The notes under the pieces were generated by a model that saw only the letters and a program-made list of their open reading frames with translations, was not told where the DNA came from and did no database searches. Below are positions 16,803 through 33,687 of a DNA stretch of 64,000 nt, in pieces (positions within the stretch are counted from its first letter, which is position 1; every line of letters begins with the position of its first letter). The position numbers were made by a program, and so were the translations under genes. Source of the stretch: Arthrobacter sp. Hiyo8 (GTDB taxonomy: Bacteria; Actinomycetota; Actinomycetes; Actinomycetales; Micrococcaceae); NCBI GenBank assembly GCA_001549895.1, contig AP014719.1, forward strand, positions 3,596,001-3,660,000, given 5' to 3'.

Positions 16803-17877
16803 ATGACAGGCCAGGTTCCGGATTTCAGCATCCACGAGCTCCATCTGCCGGAGTCCCTGGATGGTCTGGACGGCAAGGTTTTCCGGGAGCTCTCATCCGT
16901 GATGGACGCCATGGTGCTGGAAACCTGGGGAAACCTGGAACGGGCGTCCTCGGCCCAGGCCCGGCTCGCCGGATGGCGCGATACCCCATACGCGGTATCG
17001 AGGCACGTCTTCGCCCGGGTGGACGGAAGGATCATTGGCCACGCGTCCTGCGAAGTTCCGCTCAAGGACAACATCCAAACCGCGTGGCTCGAGGTAGATG
17101 TGCTGGAGGGGTACCGCCGGTACGGAATCGGAACCGCGTTGCTTCGCACCGTAGAAGGCATCGCGAAGGCCCAGGGGAGGCACGTCCTGCAGGCGCACAC
17201 CGAACACCCCATCGGCCTCGCAGGAGCAGAGGGAGTACCCGGGGAGTACCCGACGTTGCTCCGGGAGCAGCCTTCTGCCTCAAGAACGGTTACACCTTGG
17301 AACAGGCCAGCAGATTCAGCACGTTGGACATGGACCACAACGCGGAATGGGCAAGGCTGGAGTTTGCGGCGCACTCCAAAGCAGACGCCGATTACGGGGT
17401 CCTTGCCTGGACGAACCGTTGCCCCGCCGAATACGTGGACCGCATGGCCGGGCTGATGGGCCGGATGAGCACGGATACTCCGGCGGGAGGCCTTGAGATC
17501 GAGGCAGAGGACTGGGACGCTGCCCGCGTCAGGCAACTCGAAGACACCATGCTTGCCGAGGGCCAGACTGCCCTCGTGGCCGCCGCACAAGACCGGAGGA
17601 CGGGGAGCTCGTTGCGTACACCGTGATCTACCTTGATCCCGCGAAGCCCGGGGTGGCCGAGCAGGACGATACTTTGGTGGCACCGCCGCATCGGGGCCAT
17701 GGGCTGGGAATGCTCGTCAAACTGGCCAATCTGCGCAGGCTGCAGACGGAATATCCGGCCGTAGGGCGCGTCATGACTTTTAACGCCGAGGAAAACGAAC
17801 ATATGCTGTCCATCAACGTACAGCTCGGCTTCAAACCGGCCGGATACGACGGCGAATGGCAAAAGAGGATCAAATGA
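16803..17877 (+). CDS. Bidomain GNAT N-acetyltransferase (first of tandem pair), frame broken
   Basis: ATG at 16803; about 359 residues after repair. Two GNAT modules are visible. In the first, the acetyl-CoA loop is LEGYRRYGIGTALLRTVEGI near residues 100-119. In the second it is PPHRGHGLGMLVKLANLRRL near 300-320, followed by the strand NVQLGFKPAGYDGEW. This two-domain layout resembles mycothiol synthase-like and aminoglycoside-type GNATs, but no substrate can be named. Breaks near 17241 (G) and 17592 (C) are repaired by one base each. The stop overlaps the next gene as ATGA at 17874-17877, and the neighbour is a clear paralog. Confidence 0.75.
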
Positions 17878-19005
17878 CGAGCACGGTGGAGATCGGCCAA
17901 CTCTGGATCCCGGATTCCCTTGACGCCGATGACGCAAAGGATTTCCTGGCCGCCGTCGAAGTCAGCCGCAGGGTCCGCATGCAGATCTGGGGCACGGACG
18001 ATCTCGCGTACACGCCGTTGGAAAAACTGCTCGAACTCGGCGACCCTTACGAACGCCAGGTCATTCTCGTGGCCGCGTCGACGGCCGCATTGTCGGTACG
18101 GTAGACATCGCGCTTCCCCTTGCCGACAACATGGACCTGGCCGAGTTCACCCTCGACATCCTTCCCGAATTCCAGCGCAGGGCGTCGGAAGGCAGCTCCT
18201 GGAAGCTGCCGAGCACTTCGCCAGAAGCGAGGGCCGGACCATGATCATGGTGGACACGAACCATCCTGCCGAGTCCCTCCGGGGTGGTGCCGAAGGTCAA
18301 CTCGTGCCTGGCAGCGGCCTGGGCTTCGTTCCCTTGGCCAGCCGCGAGGTCGATTTTGCCCGGCGTACCGGTTACACCCTGCAGCACATCGAACAGTTCA
18401 GTTCCTGCGCGCTCCCGCTGGATTCAAAGCTCGTAGCCGAGCTTGAGGCCGAAGCCGAAGACGCGAACGCCGGCCGTTACCAGGTCCACCACTGGACCGA
18501 TCGGTGCCCCCAACAGTGGCTCGAAGCTGTGGCCGCCCTGGAGAACGCAGCCGGCGAGGTGGTGTCGGAAGGCAACGAGGCCCCGGAAGCCGAACAGCAG
18601 CAATTAGTGTTCGACGCCGGTGTGTTGCGGCAGGCGGAGGACGCCGCCGTCGCGCAGGGACGCCGAACGGTGGTCACCGCCGTCGAACACGTCGCCAGCG
18701 GGCGGATCGTCGGACTCACCACGATCGGGGTCCTGGCGCAACGCCAGGATGTCGTCTTCCAGGACGACACGATCGTCCTGCAGGAGCACCGCGGGAACAA
18801 GCTCGGGCTCCTCATCAAGGTCGCCAACATGCAGCGCCTGAGCGAACAGTTTCCCGACGCCCGCGTGATCTACACCTGGAATGCGCCGGAAAACCGGTAC
18901 TTGCTGACGGTGAACAAGCAACTGGGATTCACCACGGCCGGGGTCACGGGGTTGTGGCAGAAGGAACTGCCGAACATGGGGCCGAGGGTCACCTCCTCCG
19001 AGTAG
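17874..19005 (+). CDS. Bidomain GNAT N-acetyltransferase (second of tandem pair), frame broken
   Basis: ATG at 17874 overlaps the first GNAT gene. Restored length is about 378 residues. It has the same layout as its neighbour: a first acetyl-CoA loop LPEFQRRGVGRQLLEAAEHF, and a second, VLQEHRGNKLGLLIKVANMQ, followed by NKQLGFTTAGVTGLWQKELP. Shared landmarks such as WTDRCPQQWLEAV here and WTNRCPAEYVDRM in the first copy show the two arose by tandem duplication. Breaks near 18072 (C) and 18181 (G) need one base each. The pair has no obvious tie to the flanking ribosomal operons. Confidence 0.75.
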
Positions 19006-19306
19006 GCGGCGCGATTTGGCGATGCACTTGCCCGTCCCGTAAGCTTGAACTACCAAAGACCGTCGGTTGATGGGAATCCACTCCTCCGGGCACAGCTCAA
19101 CTCTGTAGCTGCGTGCGGAAGAACCAAGTGGTTTCCTAGACGAAGGACCCTGACAAAGGGCGGCCGGCGCAGGTGAACGAAGCAAATCTCCATGATCATT
19201 GGATCGTGTTGAGCCAAGCCCCGTGCATCTGCGCGGGGCGTTTTTTAGTTGCAGCTCTTTTGAGCGGGGACCCGGAAAACCGGCTTTATTCCCCGGAAGG
19301 AGGGTT
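19006..19306 (+). promoter_or_regulatory. rplJ leader with candidate promoter and attenuator
   Basis: This 301-nt gap holds no gene. TTGGCG at 19016-19021 and TAAGCT at 19040-19045 (18-bp spacer) could be the promoter. The leader is rich in possible pairings and ends in an intrinsic terminator at 19218-19246, about 60 nt before rplJ. This arrangement matches known L10-L12 leaders, in which the ribosomal protein complex binding the leader favours termination. Confidence 0.55.
19218..19246 (+). terminator. Leader terminator (attenuator) of rplJ-rplL
   Basis: GCCCCG (19218-19223) pairs with CGGGGC (19234-19239). Two inner GC pairs are possible, and T6 at 19241-19246 follows. It sits before the coding region with no gene between it and the promoter, so it can only act on the nascent leader transcript. 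Confidence 0.7.
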
Positions 19307-19912
19307 ATGGCAACGCCTAGCAAGATCTCCGCAGTAGCTGAGATCACCAACGATTTCAAGGAATCGAACGCCGCTGTCCTGACCGAATACCGCGGGCTCT
19401 CTGTTGCACAGCTCAAGCAGCTGCGTGTTTCTCTCGGCCTGGACACCAAGTTCTCGGTCGTCAAGAACACCCTGACCGCCATTGCAGCCAAGGAAGCTGG
19501 TGTCGAAGCATTCGACGGTCAGCTTGCCGGCCCCACTGCGATCGCATTCATCAAGGGTGACGCGGTTGCTGCCGCCAAGAGCCTGACGGACTTTGCCAAG
19601 GCCAACAAGCAGCTTGTCATCAAGACCGGCTACTTCGAAGGCAAGGCACTGAACGCAGCAGAGGTTGCCGCACTGGCAGCCCTCGAGTCCCGTGAGCTGC
19701 AGCTCGCCAAGGTTGCAGGCATCCTCAAGGCACCTGCTGCCGCGGCTGCTCGCATCATTGACGCTCTGCGCCTCAAGCTTGAAGAAGAGGGCGGCGCTGT
19801 AGCACCGGCCGCTGACGAAGCACCGGCTGCCGACGAGGCTCCCGCCGAGGCTGCTGCAGAAGAGGCTGCCGCTCCGGCTGAAGCCGCTGAAGCAGCAACC
19901 GAAGAGAACTAA
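19307..19912 (+). CDS. rplJ: 50S ribosomal protein L10
   Basis: ATG at 19307 with GGAGG at 19298-19302. There are 201 residues, against the usual ~165 to 175, because of a C-terminal Ala/Glu/Pro tail (repeats of PAADEAPAADEA type, ending AATEEN). The core is normal: AVLTEYRGLSVAQLKQLRVS, then VVKNTLTAIAAKEAGVEAF. The L12-binding helix is RIIDALRLKLEEEG. L10 anchors L12 dimers on the 50S stalk and is the likely autoregulator of this unit through the leader attenuator. Confidence 0.95.
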   Translation: MATPSKISAVAEITNDFKESNAAVLTEYRGLSVAQLKQLRVSLGLDTKFSVVKNTLTAIAAKEAGVEAFDGQLAGPTAIAFIKGDAVAAAKSLTDFAKANKQLVIKTGYFEGKALNAAEVAALAALESRELQLAKVAGILKAPAAAAARIIDALRLKLEEEGGAVAPAADEAPAADEAPAEAAAEEAAAPAEAAEAATEEN

Positions 19913-19987
19913 GTTCTCCCCACTCAAACTGCGGTGCAGTAACGGACAACGTCCGTGGCAGCACCACCTATAGGAAGGACGCCAAAC

Positions 19988-20365
19988 ATGGCGAAGCTCA
20001 GCAACGAAGAGCTCATTGAAGCTTTCAAGGAACTGACCATCATCGAGCTCTCCGAGTTCGTCAAGCTCTTCGAAGAGACCTTCGAAGTTACCGCTGCTGC
20101 TGTTGCAGTCGCCGGCCCTGCCGGTGGCGCTGCTGCTGAAGAGGCCGAAGAGAAGACTGAATTCGATGTCGTCCTCGAAGCTGCCGGTGACAAGAAGATC
20201 GCAGTGATCAAGGAAGTTCGCGCCATCACCTCCCTCGGCCTCAAGGAAGCCAAGGACCTGGTTGACGGTGCACCGAAGGCTGTTCTCGAAGGCGCCACCA
20301 AGGAAGCCGCTGAGAAGGCCAAAGAGCAGCTCGAAGCTGCCGGCGCCACGGTTACTGTCAAGTAA
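19988..20365 (+). CDS. rplL: 50S ribosomal protein L7/L12
   Basis: ATG at 19988 with AGGAAGG upstream; 125 residues. The N-terminal dimerisation helices ([20 protein letters not shown]), Ala/Gly hinge ([19 protein letters not shown]) and C-terminal factor-binding domain ([20 protein letters not shown]) are all present. It recruits EF-G and EF-Tu (fusA and tuf in this window) to the ribosome. It lies 75 nt after rplJ and is followed by a strong terminator. Confidence 0.96.
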   Translation: MAKLSNEELIEAFKELTIIELSEFVKLFEETFEVTAAAVAVAGPAGGAAAEEAEEKTEFDVVLEAAGDKKIAVIKEVRAITSLGLKEAKDLVDGAPKAVLEGATKEAAEKAKEQLEAAGATVTVK

Positions 20366-20382
20366 CTCGCGTTCGCGTTTTC

Positions 20383-20421
20383 AGGAAGCCCCGTCCGGAT
20401 TCGTCCGGGCGGGGCTTTCCT
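20383..20421 (+). terminator. Terminator of rplJ-rplL
   Basis: AGGAAGCCCCGTCCGGA (20383-20399) pairs with TCCGGGCGGGGCTTTCCT (20404-20421) around a TTCG tetraloop, with a minor G-U pair and bulge. It starts 17 nt after the rplL stop. Confidence 0.85.
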
Positions 20422-20430
20422 GCATTTAAC

Positions 20431-20497
20431 AGCAACGCGGGGTCACTTACGGCCCATTAGGTGCTGCCGGATGGGCCGTAAGTGACCCCGCGTTGCT
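20431..20497. repeat. Perfect 27-bp inverted repeat at convergent junction
   Basis: 20431-20457 (AGCAACGCGGGGTCACTTAC then GGCCCAT) is the exact reverse complement of 20471-20497, with a 13-nt loop. It lies between the rplL terminator and the YbaK gene, and its last base is the first base of that gene's minus-strand stop codon. It can terminate the minus-strand transcript; rplL already has its own terminator, so it is a second element. Confidence 0.85.
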
Positions 20498-20991
20498 CAG
20501 ATGGGGTCGCTGATGTCGGCTACGATCGCGCCCAAGGCCTCAGTGAGGGAATCCGCTTTCACGAAAGCGCTGAATCCGTGTTCGCCTGCTCCCATGGAGA
20601 TCCTGCGTCCGGCGATGCTGGCATCCGCATAGACCGGCCAGGGCTTCGAACTTCCCAGCGGCGTGATGGTGCCGCGCTCATAGCCGGTTGCCTCGAAAGC
20701 GATGTCGGCCGAGGGCATCGACAGCTTGTTGACGCCCAGGAGGGCGCGCAACTTGGGCCAGGAGATCTGCCGGTCACCCGGAACCAGCGCGAACAGGAAC
20801 GAGCCGTCCCGGTGTTTGACCACAAGGGACTTCACGATGTCCGCCGGTGTGACCCCCATGATGCGGGCAGCTTCCTCAAGGCTGCTAGCCGCCGCCCGCT
20901 CTACGAGTTGGACGTCGAGTCCGCGTGCGGCCGCGTCAGCCAGGAATCGCTCAGTGCCCCGCATACATGCTCCATTTCCGTTCACGGCCAC
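20497..20991 (-). CDS. YbaK/EbsC-family aminoacyl-tRNA deacylase
   Basis: Up to 164 residues from ATG at 20991; ATG at 20964 (MRGTERFLADAAARGLDV) is an equally good start. Family features are the lysine in DIVKSLVVKHRDGSFLFALV, the loop GDRQISWPKLRALLGVNKL, the GYERGTITPLG strand and PVYADASIAGRRISMGAGEH. YbaK-like proteins hydrolyse mischarged tRNAs (for YbaK itself, Cys-tRNA-Pro). Here it is 24 nt after the thiolase gene on the same strand, so the two are probably one operon. The exact tRNA substrate is not predictable. Confidence 0.85.
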   Translation of the reverse strand: MAVNGNGACMRGTERFLADAAARGLDVQLVERAAASSLEEAARIMGVTPADIVKSLVVKHRDGSFLFALVPGDRQISWPKLRALLGVNKLSMPSADIAFEATGYERGTITPLGSSKPWPVYADASIAGRRISMGAGEHGFSAFVKADSLTEALGAIVADISDPI

Positions 20992-21015
20992 TCCGCCGCC
21001 GAACTCGCCGAATAT

Positions 21016-22245
21016 CTAGTCGCGGTAGAGAAGCAGTGCTTCACCTTGGCCGCCGCCACCACAGAGCGCAACCGCCGCCTTACCCTTACCGCGGCGCTTC
21101 AGCTCGTGGGCCGCGTGGAGGGCCAGCCGCGCTCCTGAGGCACCGATCGGGTGTCCAATCGCGATTGCTCCGCCGTGCACATTGCACTTCTCCAAGGGAT
21201 AGTCCAGGTCCTTCAAGGACTGTACCGCCACCGAACCGAAGGCTTCATTGATCTCGATGAAGTCCAGGTCGGCCGTTGTCCACCCAGCACGGTCCAGCGC
21301 ATGCCGTATCGCGTTGGAAGGCTGCGAATGCAGGCTGTTGTCGGGTCCCGCCACCTGGCCGGGCTTGCCGACGACGGCAAGGTAGTCAAGGCCGTTCTCC
21401 TCGGCGAAGCGGCGGCTCGTGAGCACGAGTGCGGAGGCGCCGTCGGACAGGGGAGAGGAGTTGCCTGCGGTGATGGTTCCGTCGGTGGCAAAGGCGCCCT
21501 TCAAGGGGGCCAGGGTCTCGAGCGTGGTCTGCGGGCGGACGCCTTCGTCCCTTGTCAGCACCAAGGGTTCTCCCTTGCGCTGCTTGACGCTGATGGGGGT
21601 GATCTCGCCGTCGAACACTCCTTGCTCGGCGGCCGCGGCCGCACGCTGGTGCGAAGCGGCGGCCACTTCATCCTGGGACCGGCGGTCGATGCCCAGCGAG
21701 AGGCTCTTGATCTCGGTGGACAGGCCCATTGACTGGCCATCAAAGGCGTCGGTGAGCCCGTCGTGGGCAGCGACGTCGAGGGCCTGGATGGCGCCGTAGC
21801 TCCAGCCTTGCCGGGAACCGGGCAGCAAGTGCGGAGCGCGGCTCATCGATTCCTGGCCGCCGGCAACCACGACGGCGGCATCGCCACTGCGGATCATTCG
21901 CGCTGCGTCGATCACGGCGGTCAGTCCGGAGAGGCAGACCTTGTTGATGGTGACGGCGGGGATGTTCCAGCCGATGCCGGCGGCGATGGCGCTTTGCCGG
22001 GCCGGATTCTGGCCGGCGCCTGCCTGCAGGACCTGCCCCATGATCACTGCGTCCACTTTGTCCGCGGTGAGCCCGCTCGCCGCAATGGCGCCTGAAATGG
22101 CGTGAGCGCCGAGCTCGACGGCGGTGAGCCCGGCCAGTTGCCCGTTCAACCGTCCCTGTGGGGTACGGCTGGCGGAAAGGATGACAACGTCGTTGTTGTT
22201 GTCCGTTGTGTCTGAGGGGGTGCCCATTTTCTCTCTTCCGATCAA
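21016..22245 (-). CDS. Acetyl-CoA acetyltransferase (thiolase)
   Basis: 409 residues, uninterrupted. Active-site residues are all in place: the nucleophilic Cys in INKVCLSGLTAVIDAARM, the His of NEAFGSVAVQSL and GGAIAIGHPIGASGARLAL, and the second Cys in AVALCGGGGQGEALLLYRD. It joins or cleaves acetoacetyl-CoA (degradative or biosynthetic) in the cytosol. The start may be the internal MGTPSDTTDNNN (ATG at 22227) rather than 22245. It heads a two-gene unit with the YbaK-like gene, divergent from rpoB. Confidence 0.9.
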   Translation of the reverse strand: MIGREKMGTPSDTTDNNNDVVILSASRTPQGRLNGQLAGLTAVELGAHAISGAIAASGLTADKVDAVIMGQVLQAGAGQNPARQSAIAAGIGWNIPAVTINKVCLSGLTAVIDAARMIRSGDAAVVVAGGQESMSRAPHLLPGSRQGWSYGAIQALDVAAHDGLTDAFDGQSMGLSTEIKSLSLGIDRRSQDEVAAASHQRAAAAAEQGVFDGEITPISVKQRKGEPLVLTRDEGVRPQTTLETLAPLKGAFATDGTITAGNSSPLSDGASALVLTSRRFAEENGLDYLAVVGKPGQVAGPDNSLHSQPSNAIRHALDRAGWTTADLDFIEINEAFGSVAVQSLKDLDYPLEKCNVHGGAIAIGHPIGASGARLALHAAHELKRRGKGKAAVALCGGGGQGEALLLYRD

Positions 22246-22636
22246 GGGTGGTGAGCCTAGGTTACCGTGGCGTAGATCACCTCTCCATTCAACAATGGAG
22301 CCTGGATCAACATTCCGCCCGCGCCAGCAAGAGGCCGTTGCCGCATAGGTGCCTGCGGCAACGGTGCTTGCATTCAGGCGGGATGTGGGGTAGACAGGTG
22401 GGTTGATTTGCCGTATTGTGGATATTTGCGTCTTCCCTGTTAACCTTCAGCCTTCATATAGCGGTGGGCTTTACCTCTCAGCTGCGCCATCGACGTGCCG
22501 TTAAGAACGAGCATGGTCTTGGTCAGCCGGGTCCCGGGTCATATAGCGGAACCGGAAAGGTACACTGCGGATTCAATCTGCAGGGTGCAAGCGGGGGAGA
22601 TCTGAAAACGCCTGAAGGTCTGTGGAAGGATCCCTC
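22246..22636 (+). promoter_or_regulatory. Thiolase-rpoB gap with two candidate rpoB promoters
   Basis: No gene lies in these 391 nt. TCATATAGCGG occurs twice, at 22454-22464 and 22539-22549. Each contains a -10-like TATAGC, preceded by TTCCCT (22433, 18-bp spacer) and TTGGTC (22519, 17-bp spacer) respectively. Two promoters with a shared -10 region are a plausible reading, as rpoB is often transcribed from tandem promoters in actinobacteria. GGAAGGA at 22623-22629 is the rpoB ribosome site. An 18-bp dyad lies at 22283-22300. Confidence 0.45.
22283..22300. promoter_or_regulatory. Inverted repeat upstream of thiolase gene, possible operator
   Basis: CTCCATT CAAC AATGGAG is a perfect 7-bp dyad with a 4-nt spacer, centred 46 nt upstream of the thiolase start on the minus strand. 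Its position suits an operator for a TetR- or FadR-like regulator of the thiolase gene. No such regulator lies adjacent. Confidence 0.4.
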
Positions 22637-26142
<3,506 letters not shown>

Positions 26143-26245
26143 ACAGCCGCTCTGGCTGGCGGTGCAGACCGCCAGCCAAGGCTGCTGCCTCTTTCCGTAA
26201 ACCCAAGACTTCAGAATTTAGAGAACAAGAGAGAACAGGGACCAT

Positions 26246-30144
<3,899 letters not shown>

Positions 30145-30523
30145 GAAGTCTGAAACGCAAGGACCCCGTACTCACTGAGTGCGGGGTCCTTCCCGTTAAG
30201 CGCCCGACGACGACGGCCGGCACCCGCCGTCGTGGTTCACCCCTCTACACCCGATTAAGGCCTCAGATCAAGCCATGCTAGAATTTTGGTAATTGTTCTG
30301 TGTGGCAGTGGATGAAGGCCGCCGCAGCATCATTTCGGTTTTGTTCTCATGATGTTGGGTGGAGCCTGTTTCCGGGTTGCGGGCTACGTGCGCAACGAAT
30401 GCCGCACTTTTGCACGCCCACCGGTCTTCGGGCCAGGGTCGCATGGACAACGCCAAAGCTCTCACGCAAACACAGGCCAACGCCTGGGCGCGGAGCAGAG
30501 ATCAACCAACGGAGAACACGAAA
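30145..30523 (+). promoter_or_regulatory. rpoC-rpsL gap: terminator, promoter and long leader
   Basis: No gene is seen in these 379 nt. A terminator occupies 30159-30191. TTAAGG at 30255-30260 and extended -10 TGCTAGAAT at 30276-30284 (18-bp spacer) form a candidate promoter for rpsL-rpsG-fusA. It would leave a leader of about 230 nt, in which I find no convincing named element. Confidence 0.45.
30159..30191 (+). terminator. Terminator of rpoB-rpoC
   Basis: AAGGACCCCG (30159-30168) pairs with CGGGGTCCTT (30182-30191), and further pairing of ACTCA with GAGTG-like bases is possible inside. It starts 14 nt after the rpoC stop. Confidence 0.85.
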
Positions 30524-30898
30524 GTGCCTACGATTAACCAGCTGGTCCGCAAGGGCCGCACGCCGAAGGTCTCCAAGACCAAGGCTCCCGCGCTTAAGGG
30601 CAGCCCGATGCGCCGCGGTGTTTGCACCCGCGTTTACACGACCACCCCGAAGAAGCCGAACTCGGCTCTCCGTAAGGTTGCTCGTGTCCGCCTCAACGGT
30701 GGCGTTGAAGTTACCGCCTACATCCCCGGTGTTGGCCACAACCTCCAGGAGCACTCCATCGTGCTGGTCCGTGGTGGTCGTGTGAAGGACCTTCCGGGTG
30801 TCCGTTACAAGATCGTCCGTGGTGCCCTCGATACCCAGGGTGTCAAGAACCGCAAGCAGGCCCGCAGCCGCTACGGCGCAAAGATGGAGAAGAAGTAA
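30524..30898 (+). CDS. rpsL: 30S ribosomal protein S12
   Basis: GTG at 30524 ([20 protein letters not shown]) with GGAGA upstream; 124 residues, complete. The streptomycin-related loop [18 protein letters not shown] and the second loop [17 protein letters not shown] keep the lysines found in sensitive strains. S12 lies at the decoding centre. It starts the str cluster rpsL-rpsG-fusA-tuf, and rpsG begins 1 nt after its stop. Confidence 0.96.
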   Translation: MPTINQLVRKGRTPKVSKTKAPALKGSPMRRGVCTRVYTTTPKKPNSALRKVARVRLNGGVEVTAYIPGVGHNLQEHSIVLVRGGRVKDLPGVRYKIVRGALDTQGVKNRKQARSRYGAKMEKK

Positions 30899-30899
30899 T

Positions 30900-31369
30900 A
30901 TGCCTCGCAAGGGTCCGGCCCGAAGCGGCCGCTAGTTTCCGATCCCGTTTACGGTTCCCCGTTGGTCACCCAGCTGATCAACAAGGTTCTGATCGACGGC
31001 AAGAAGTCCACCGCAGAGCGCATCGTTTACGGCGCACTCGAAGGTGCACGCGCCAAGTCCGGTGGCGACCCCGTCGCCGCCCTCAAGAAGGCCATGGACA
31101 ACGTCAAGCCTTCCCTCGAGGTCCGCTCCCGCCGTGTCGGTGGCGCAACCTACCAGGTTCCCGTTGAGGTCAAGCCGGGCCGCTCCACCGCCCTCGCTCT
31201 CCGCTGGCTGGTTGGCTACTCCAAGGCCCGCCGCGAGAAGACGATGACCGAGCGCCTCCAGAACGAAATCCTGGATGCGTCCAACGGTCTCGGTGCCGCT
31301 GTGAAGCGTCGCGAAGACACCCACAAGATGGCCGAGTCGAACAAGGCCTTCGCACACTACCGCTGGTAA
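30900..31369 (+). CDS. rpsG: 30S ribosomal protein S7, frame broken
   Basis: ATG at 30900 ([20 protein letters not shown] after repair). One C is missing near 30921 (GCCCGAAG for GCCCCGAAG); as given, translation stops after 11 residues. Restored length is 156 residues, standard for S7. Clear segments are [20 protein letters not shown], the RNA-binding [18 protein letters not shown], and the C-terminal [15 protein letters not shown]. It nucleates assembly of the 30S head. fusA starts 68 nt later. Confidence 0.94.
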
Positions 31370-31437
31370 AACTTCCCGTACGCCGCCGGCTCCCTGAGCT
31401 GGCGGCGAACGTGTAGTCCATCCGAAAGGGAGACACC

Positions 31438-33552
31438 GTGGCACAGGACGTGCTTACCGACCTTAGCAAGGTCCGCAACATCGGCATCATGGCCCACATC
31501 GATGCCGGCAAGACCACCACCACCGAGCGCATCCTGTTCTACACGGGTGTGAACCACAAGATCGGCGAAACGCACGACGGTGCTTCGACGACTGACTGGA
31601 TGGAACAGGAAAAGGAACGCGGCATCACCATCACGTCTGCCGCCGTGACCTGCTTCTGGGACAAGAACCAGATCAACATCATTGACACCCCGGGCCACGT
31701 GGACTTCACGGTTGAGGTCGAGCGCTCGCTGCGCGTCCTCGACGGCGCCGTTGCTGTCTTCGATGGCAAGGAAGGCGTTGAGCCGCAGTCCGAGACTGTT
31801 TGGCGCCAGGCCGACAAGTACAACGTGCCGCGTATCTGCTTCGTCAACAAGATGGACAAGCTCGGCGCTGACTTCTACTTCACCGTAGACACCATCATCA
31901 GCCGCCTCGGCGCCAAGCCGCTGGTTCTCCAGCTGCCCATCGGTGCAGAGAACGACTTCATCGGCGTCGTGGATCTCCTTGAGATGCGCGCACTGGTGTG
32001 GCCGGGCGATGCCAAGGGTGACGTCACCATGGGTGCCAAGTACGAGGTCCAGGAGATCCCCGCCGATCTCCAGGCCAAGGCTGAGGAATACCGTGCACAG
32101 CTCGTTGAGACTGTTGCCGAGGCTTCCGAGGAACTCATGGAGAAGTACCTCGACGGTGAAGAACTCACTGTCGAGGAGCTCAAGGCCGGCATCCGCAAGA
32201 TGACCATCAACTCCGAGCTCTACCCGGTTCTCTGTGGTTCTGCCTTCAAGAACCGCGGCGTACAGCCGATGCTGGATGCTGTTGTTGACTTCCTGCCGAA
32301 CCCGCTCGACGTCCCGCCCATGGTCGGTCACGACCCGCGCGACGAAGAGAAGGAGCTCACCCGCAAGCCTTCCGCCGAGGAGCCGTTCTCGGCCCTCGCG
32401 TTCAAGATTGCGGCGCACCCGTTCTTCGGTCAGCTCACCTTCATCCGCGTGTACTCCGGTCACGTGGAAGCAGGCGCCCAGGTGGTCAACTCCACCAAGG
32501 GCAAGAAGGAGCGCATCGGCAAGCTGTTCCAGATGCACGCCAACAAGGAAATGCCTGTTGAAGGCGCTACCGCGGGCCACATCTACGCAGCAATCGGTCT
32601 GAAGGACACCACCACGGGCGACACCCTGTGCGACGCCAACAACCAGATCGTCCTCGAGTCCATGAGCTTCCCGGAGCCCGTGATCTCGGTTGCCATCGAG
32701 CCGAACACCAAGGGTGACCAGGAGAAGCTCTCCACGGCCATCCAGAAGCTCTCCGCTGAGGACCCGACCTTCCAGGTCTCCCTCAACGAAGACACCGGTC
32801 AGACCATCATCGCCGGCATGGGCGAGCTCCACCTGGACATCCTGGTGGACCGCATGCGCCGCGAATTCAAGGTCGAGGCAAACGTCGGCAAGCCGCAGGT
32901 TGCTTACCGCGAAACCATCAAGCGCGCTGTAGAGCGTCACGACTATACGCACAAGAAGCAGACCGGTGGTTCGGGTCAGTTCGCAAAGATCCAGATCGCT
33001 ATCGAGCCGATGGACACCGCCGACGGCGAGCTCTACGCGTTCGAGAACAAGGTCACCGGTGGCCGCGTGCCCCGCGAGTACATCCCGTCCGTTGACGCGG
33101 GCATCCAGGATGCACTCAACGACGGCGTCCTGGCAGGCTACCCGGTTGTCGGCATCAAGGCCACGCTGATTGACGGCGCGTACCACGATGTTGACTCCTC
33201 GGAAATGGCGTTCAAGATCGCCGGCCGTATGGCTTTCAAGGAAGCCGCACGCAAGGCGAACCCGGTTCTGCTCGAACCGCTGATGGATGTTGAGGTCCGC
33301 ACCCCTGAGGAATACATGGGTGAAGTAATCGGTGACCTGAACTCCCGCCGTGGCCAGATGCAGTCCATGGAAGACGCCGCTGGCGTCAAGGTGATCCGTG
33401 CGCACGTTCCGCTGTCCGGCATGTTCGGCTACATCGGTGACCTGCGTTCGAAGACTCAGGGCCGTGCTGTGTACTCCATGACGTTCAACAGCTACGCCGA
33501 GGTCCCGAAGGCAGTTGCCGACGAGATCATCCAGAAGAACCGCGGCGAGTAA
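31438..33552 (+). CDS. fusA: Elongation factor G
   Basis: GTG at 31438 with AAAGGGAG upstream; 704 residues, uninterrupted. The G domain has [20 protein letters not shown] (G1), [16 protein letters not shown] (G2 region), [20 protein letters not shown] (G3) and [12 protein letters not shown] (G4). Domains II to V follow, ending [18 protein letters not shown]. It translocates tRNA and mRNA on the ribosome by GTP hydrolysis. The domain III and G regions look wild type for fusidic acid sensitivity, though I did not check every site. Confidence 0.97.
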   Translation: MAQDVLTDLSKVRNIGIMAHIDAGKTTTTERILFYTGVNHKIGETHDGASTTDWMEQEKERGITITSAAVTCFWDKNQINIIDTPGHVDFTVEVERSLRVLDGAVAVFDGKEGVEPQSETVWRQADKYNVPRICFVNKMDKLGADFYFTVDTIISRLGAKPLVLQLPIGAENDFIGVVDLLEMRALVWPGDAKGDVTMGAKYEVQEIPADLQAKAEEYRAQLVETVAEASEELMEKYLDGEELTVEELKAGIRKMTINSELYPVLCGSAFKNRGVQPMLDAVVDFLPNPLDVPPMVGHDPRDEEKELTRKPSAEEPFSALAFKIAAHPFFGQLTFIRVYSGHVEAGAQVVNSTKGKKERIGKLFQMHANKEMPVEGATAGHIYAAIGLKDTTTGDTLCDANNQIVLESMSFPEPVISVAIEPNTKGDQEKLSTAIQKLSAEDPTFQVSLNEDTGQTIIAGMGELHLDILVDRMRREFKVEANVGKPQVAYRETIKRAVERHDYTHKKQTGGSGQFAKIQIAIEPMDTADGELYAFENKVTGGRVPREYIPSVDAGIQDALNDGVLAGYPVVGIKATLIDGAYHDVDSSEMAFKIAGRMAFKEAARKANPVLLEPLMDVEVRTPEEYMGEVIGDLNSRRGQMQSMEDAAGVKVIRAHVPLSGMFGYIGDLRSKTQGRAVYSMTFNSYAEVPKAVADEIIQKNRGE

Positions 33553-33687
33553 TCACCGACGGATAAACCAGGATGTTGGCCCGTTCCGGGAAAGCATTCA
33601 GCGCAGGCGCCGGGCTGTAGCCCAGGCCGCAGTCCGGTCCTTGCGCGAACAGACTCCAGGTACCAACATTGGTCCCTGAATCTGCAA

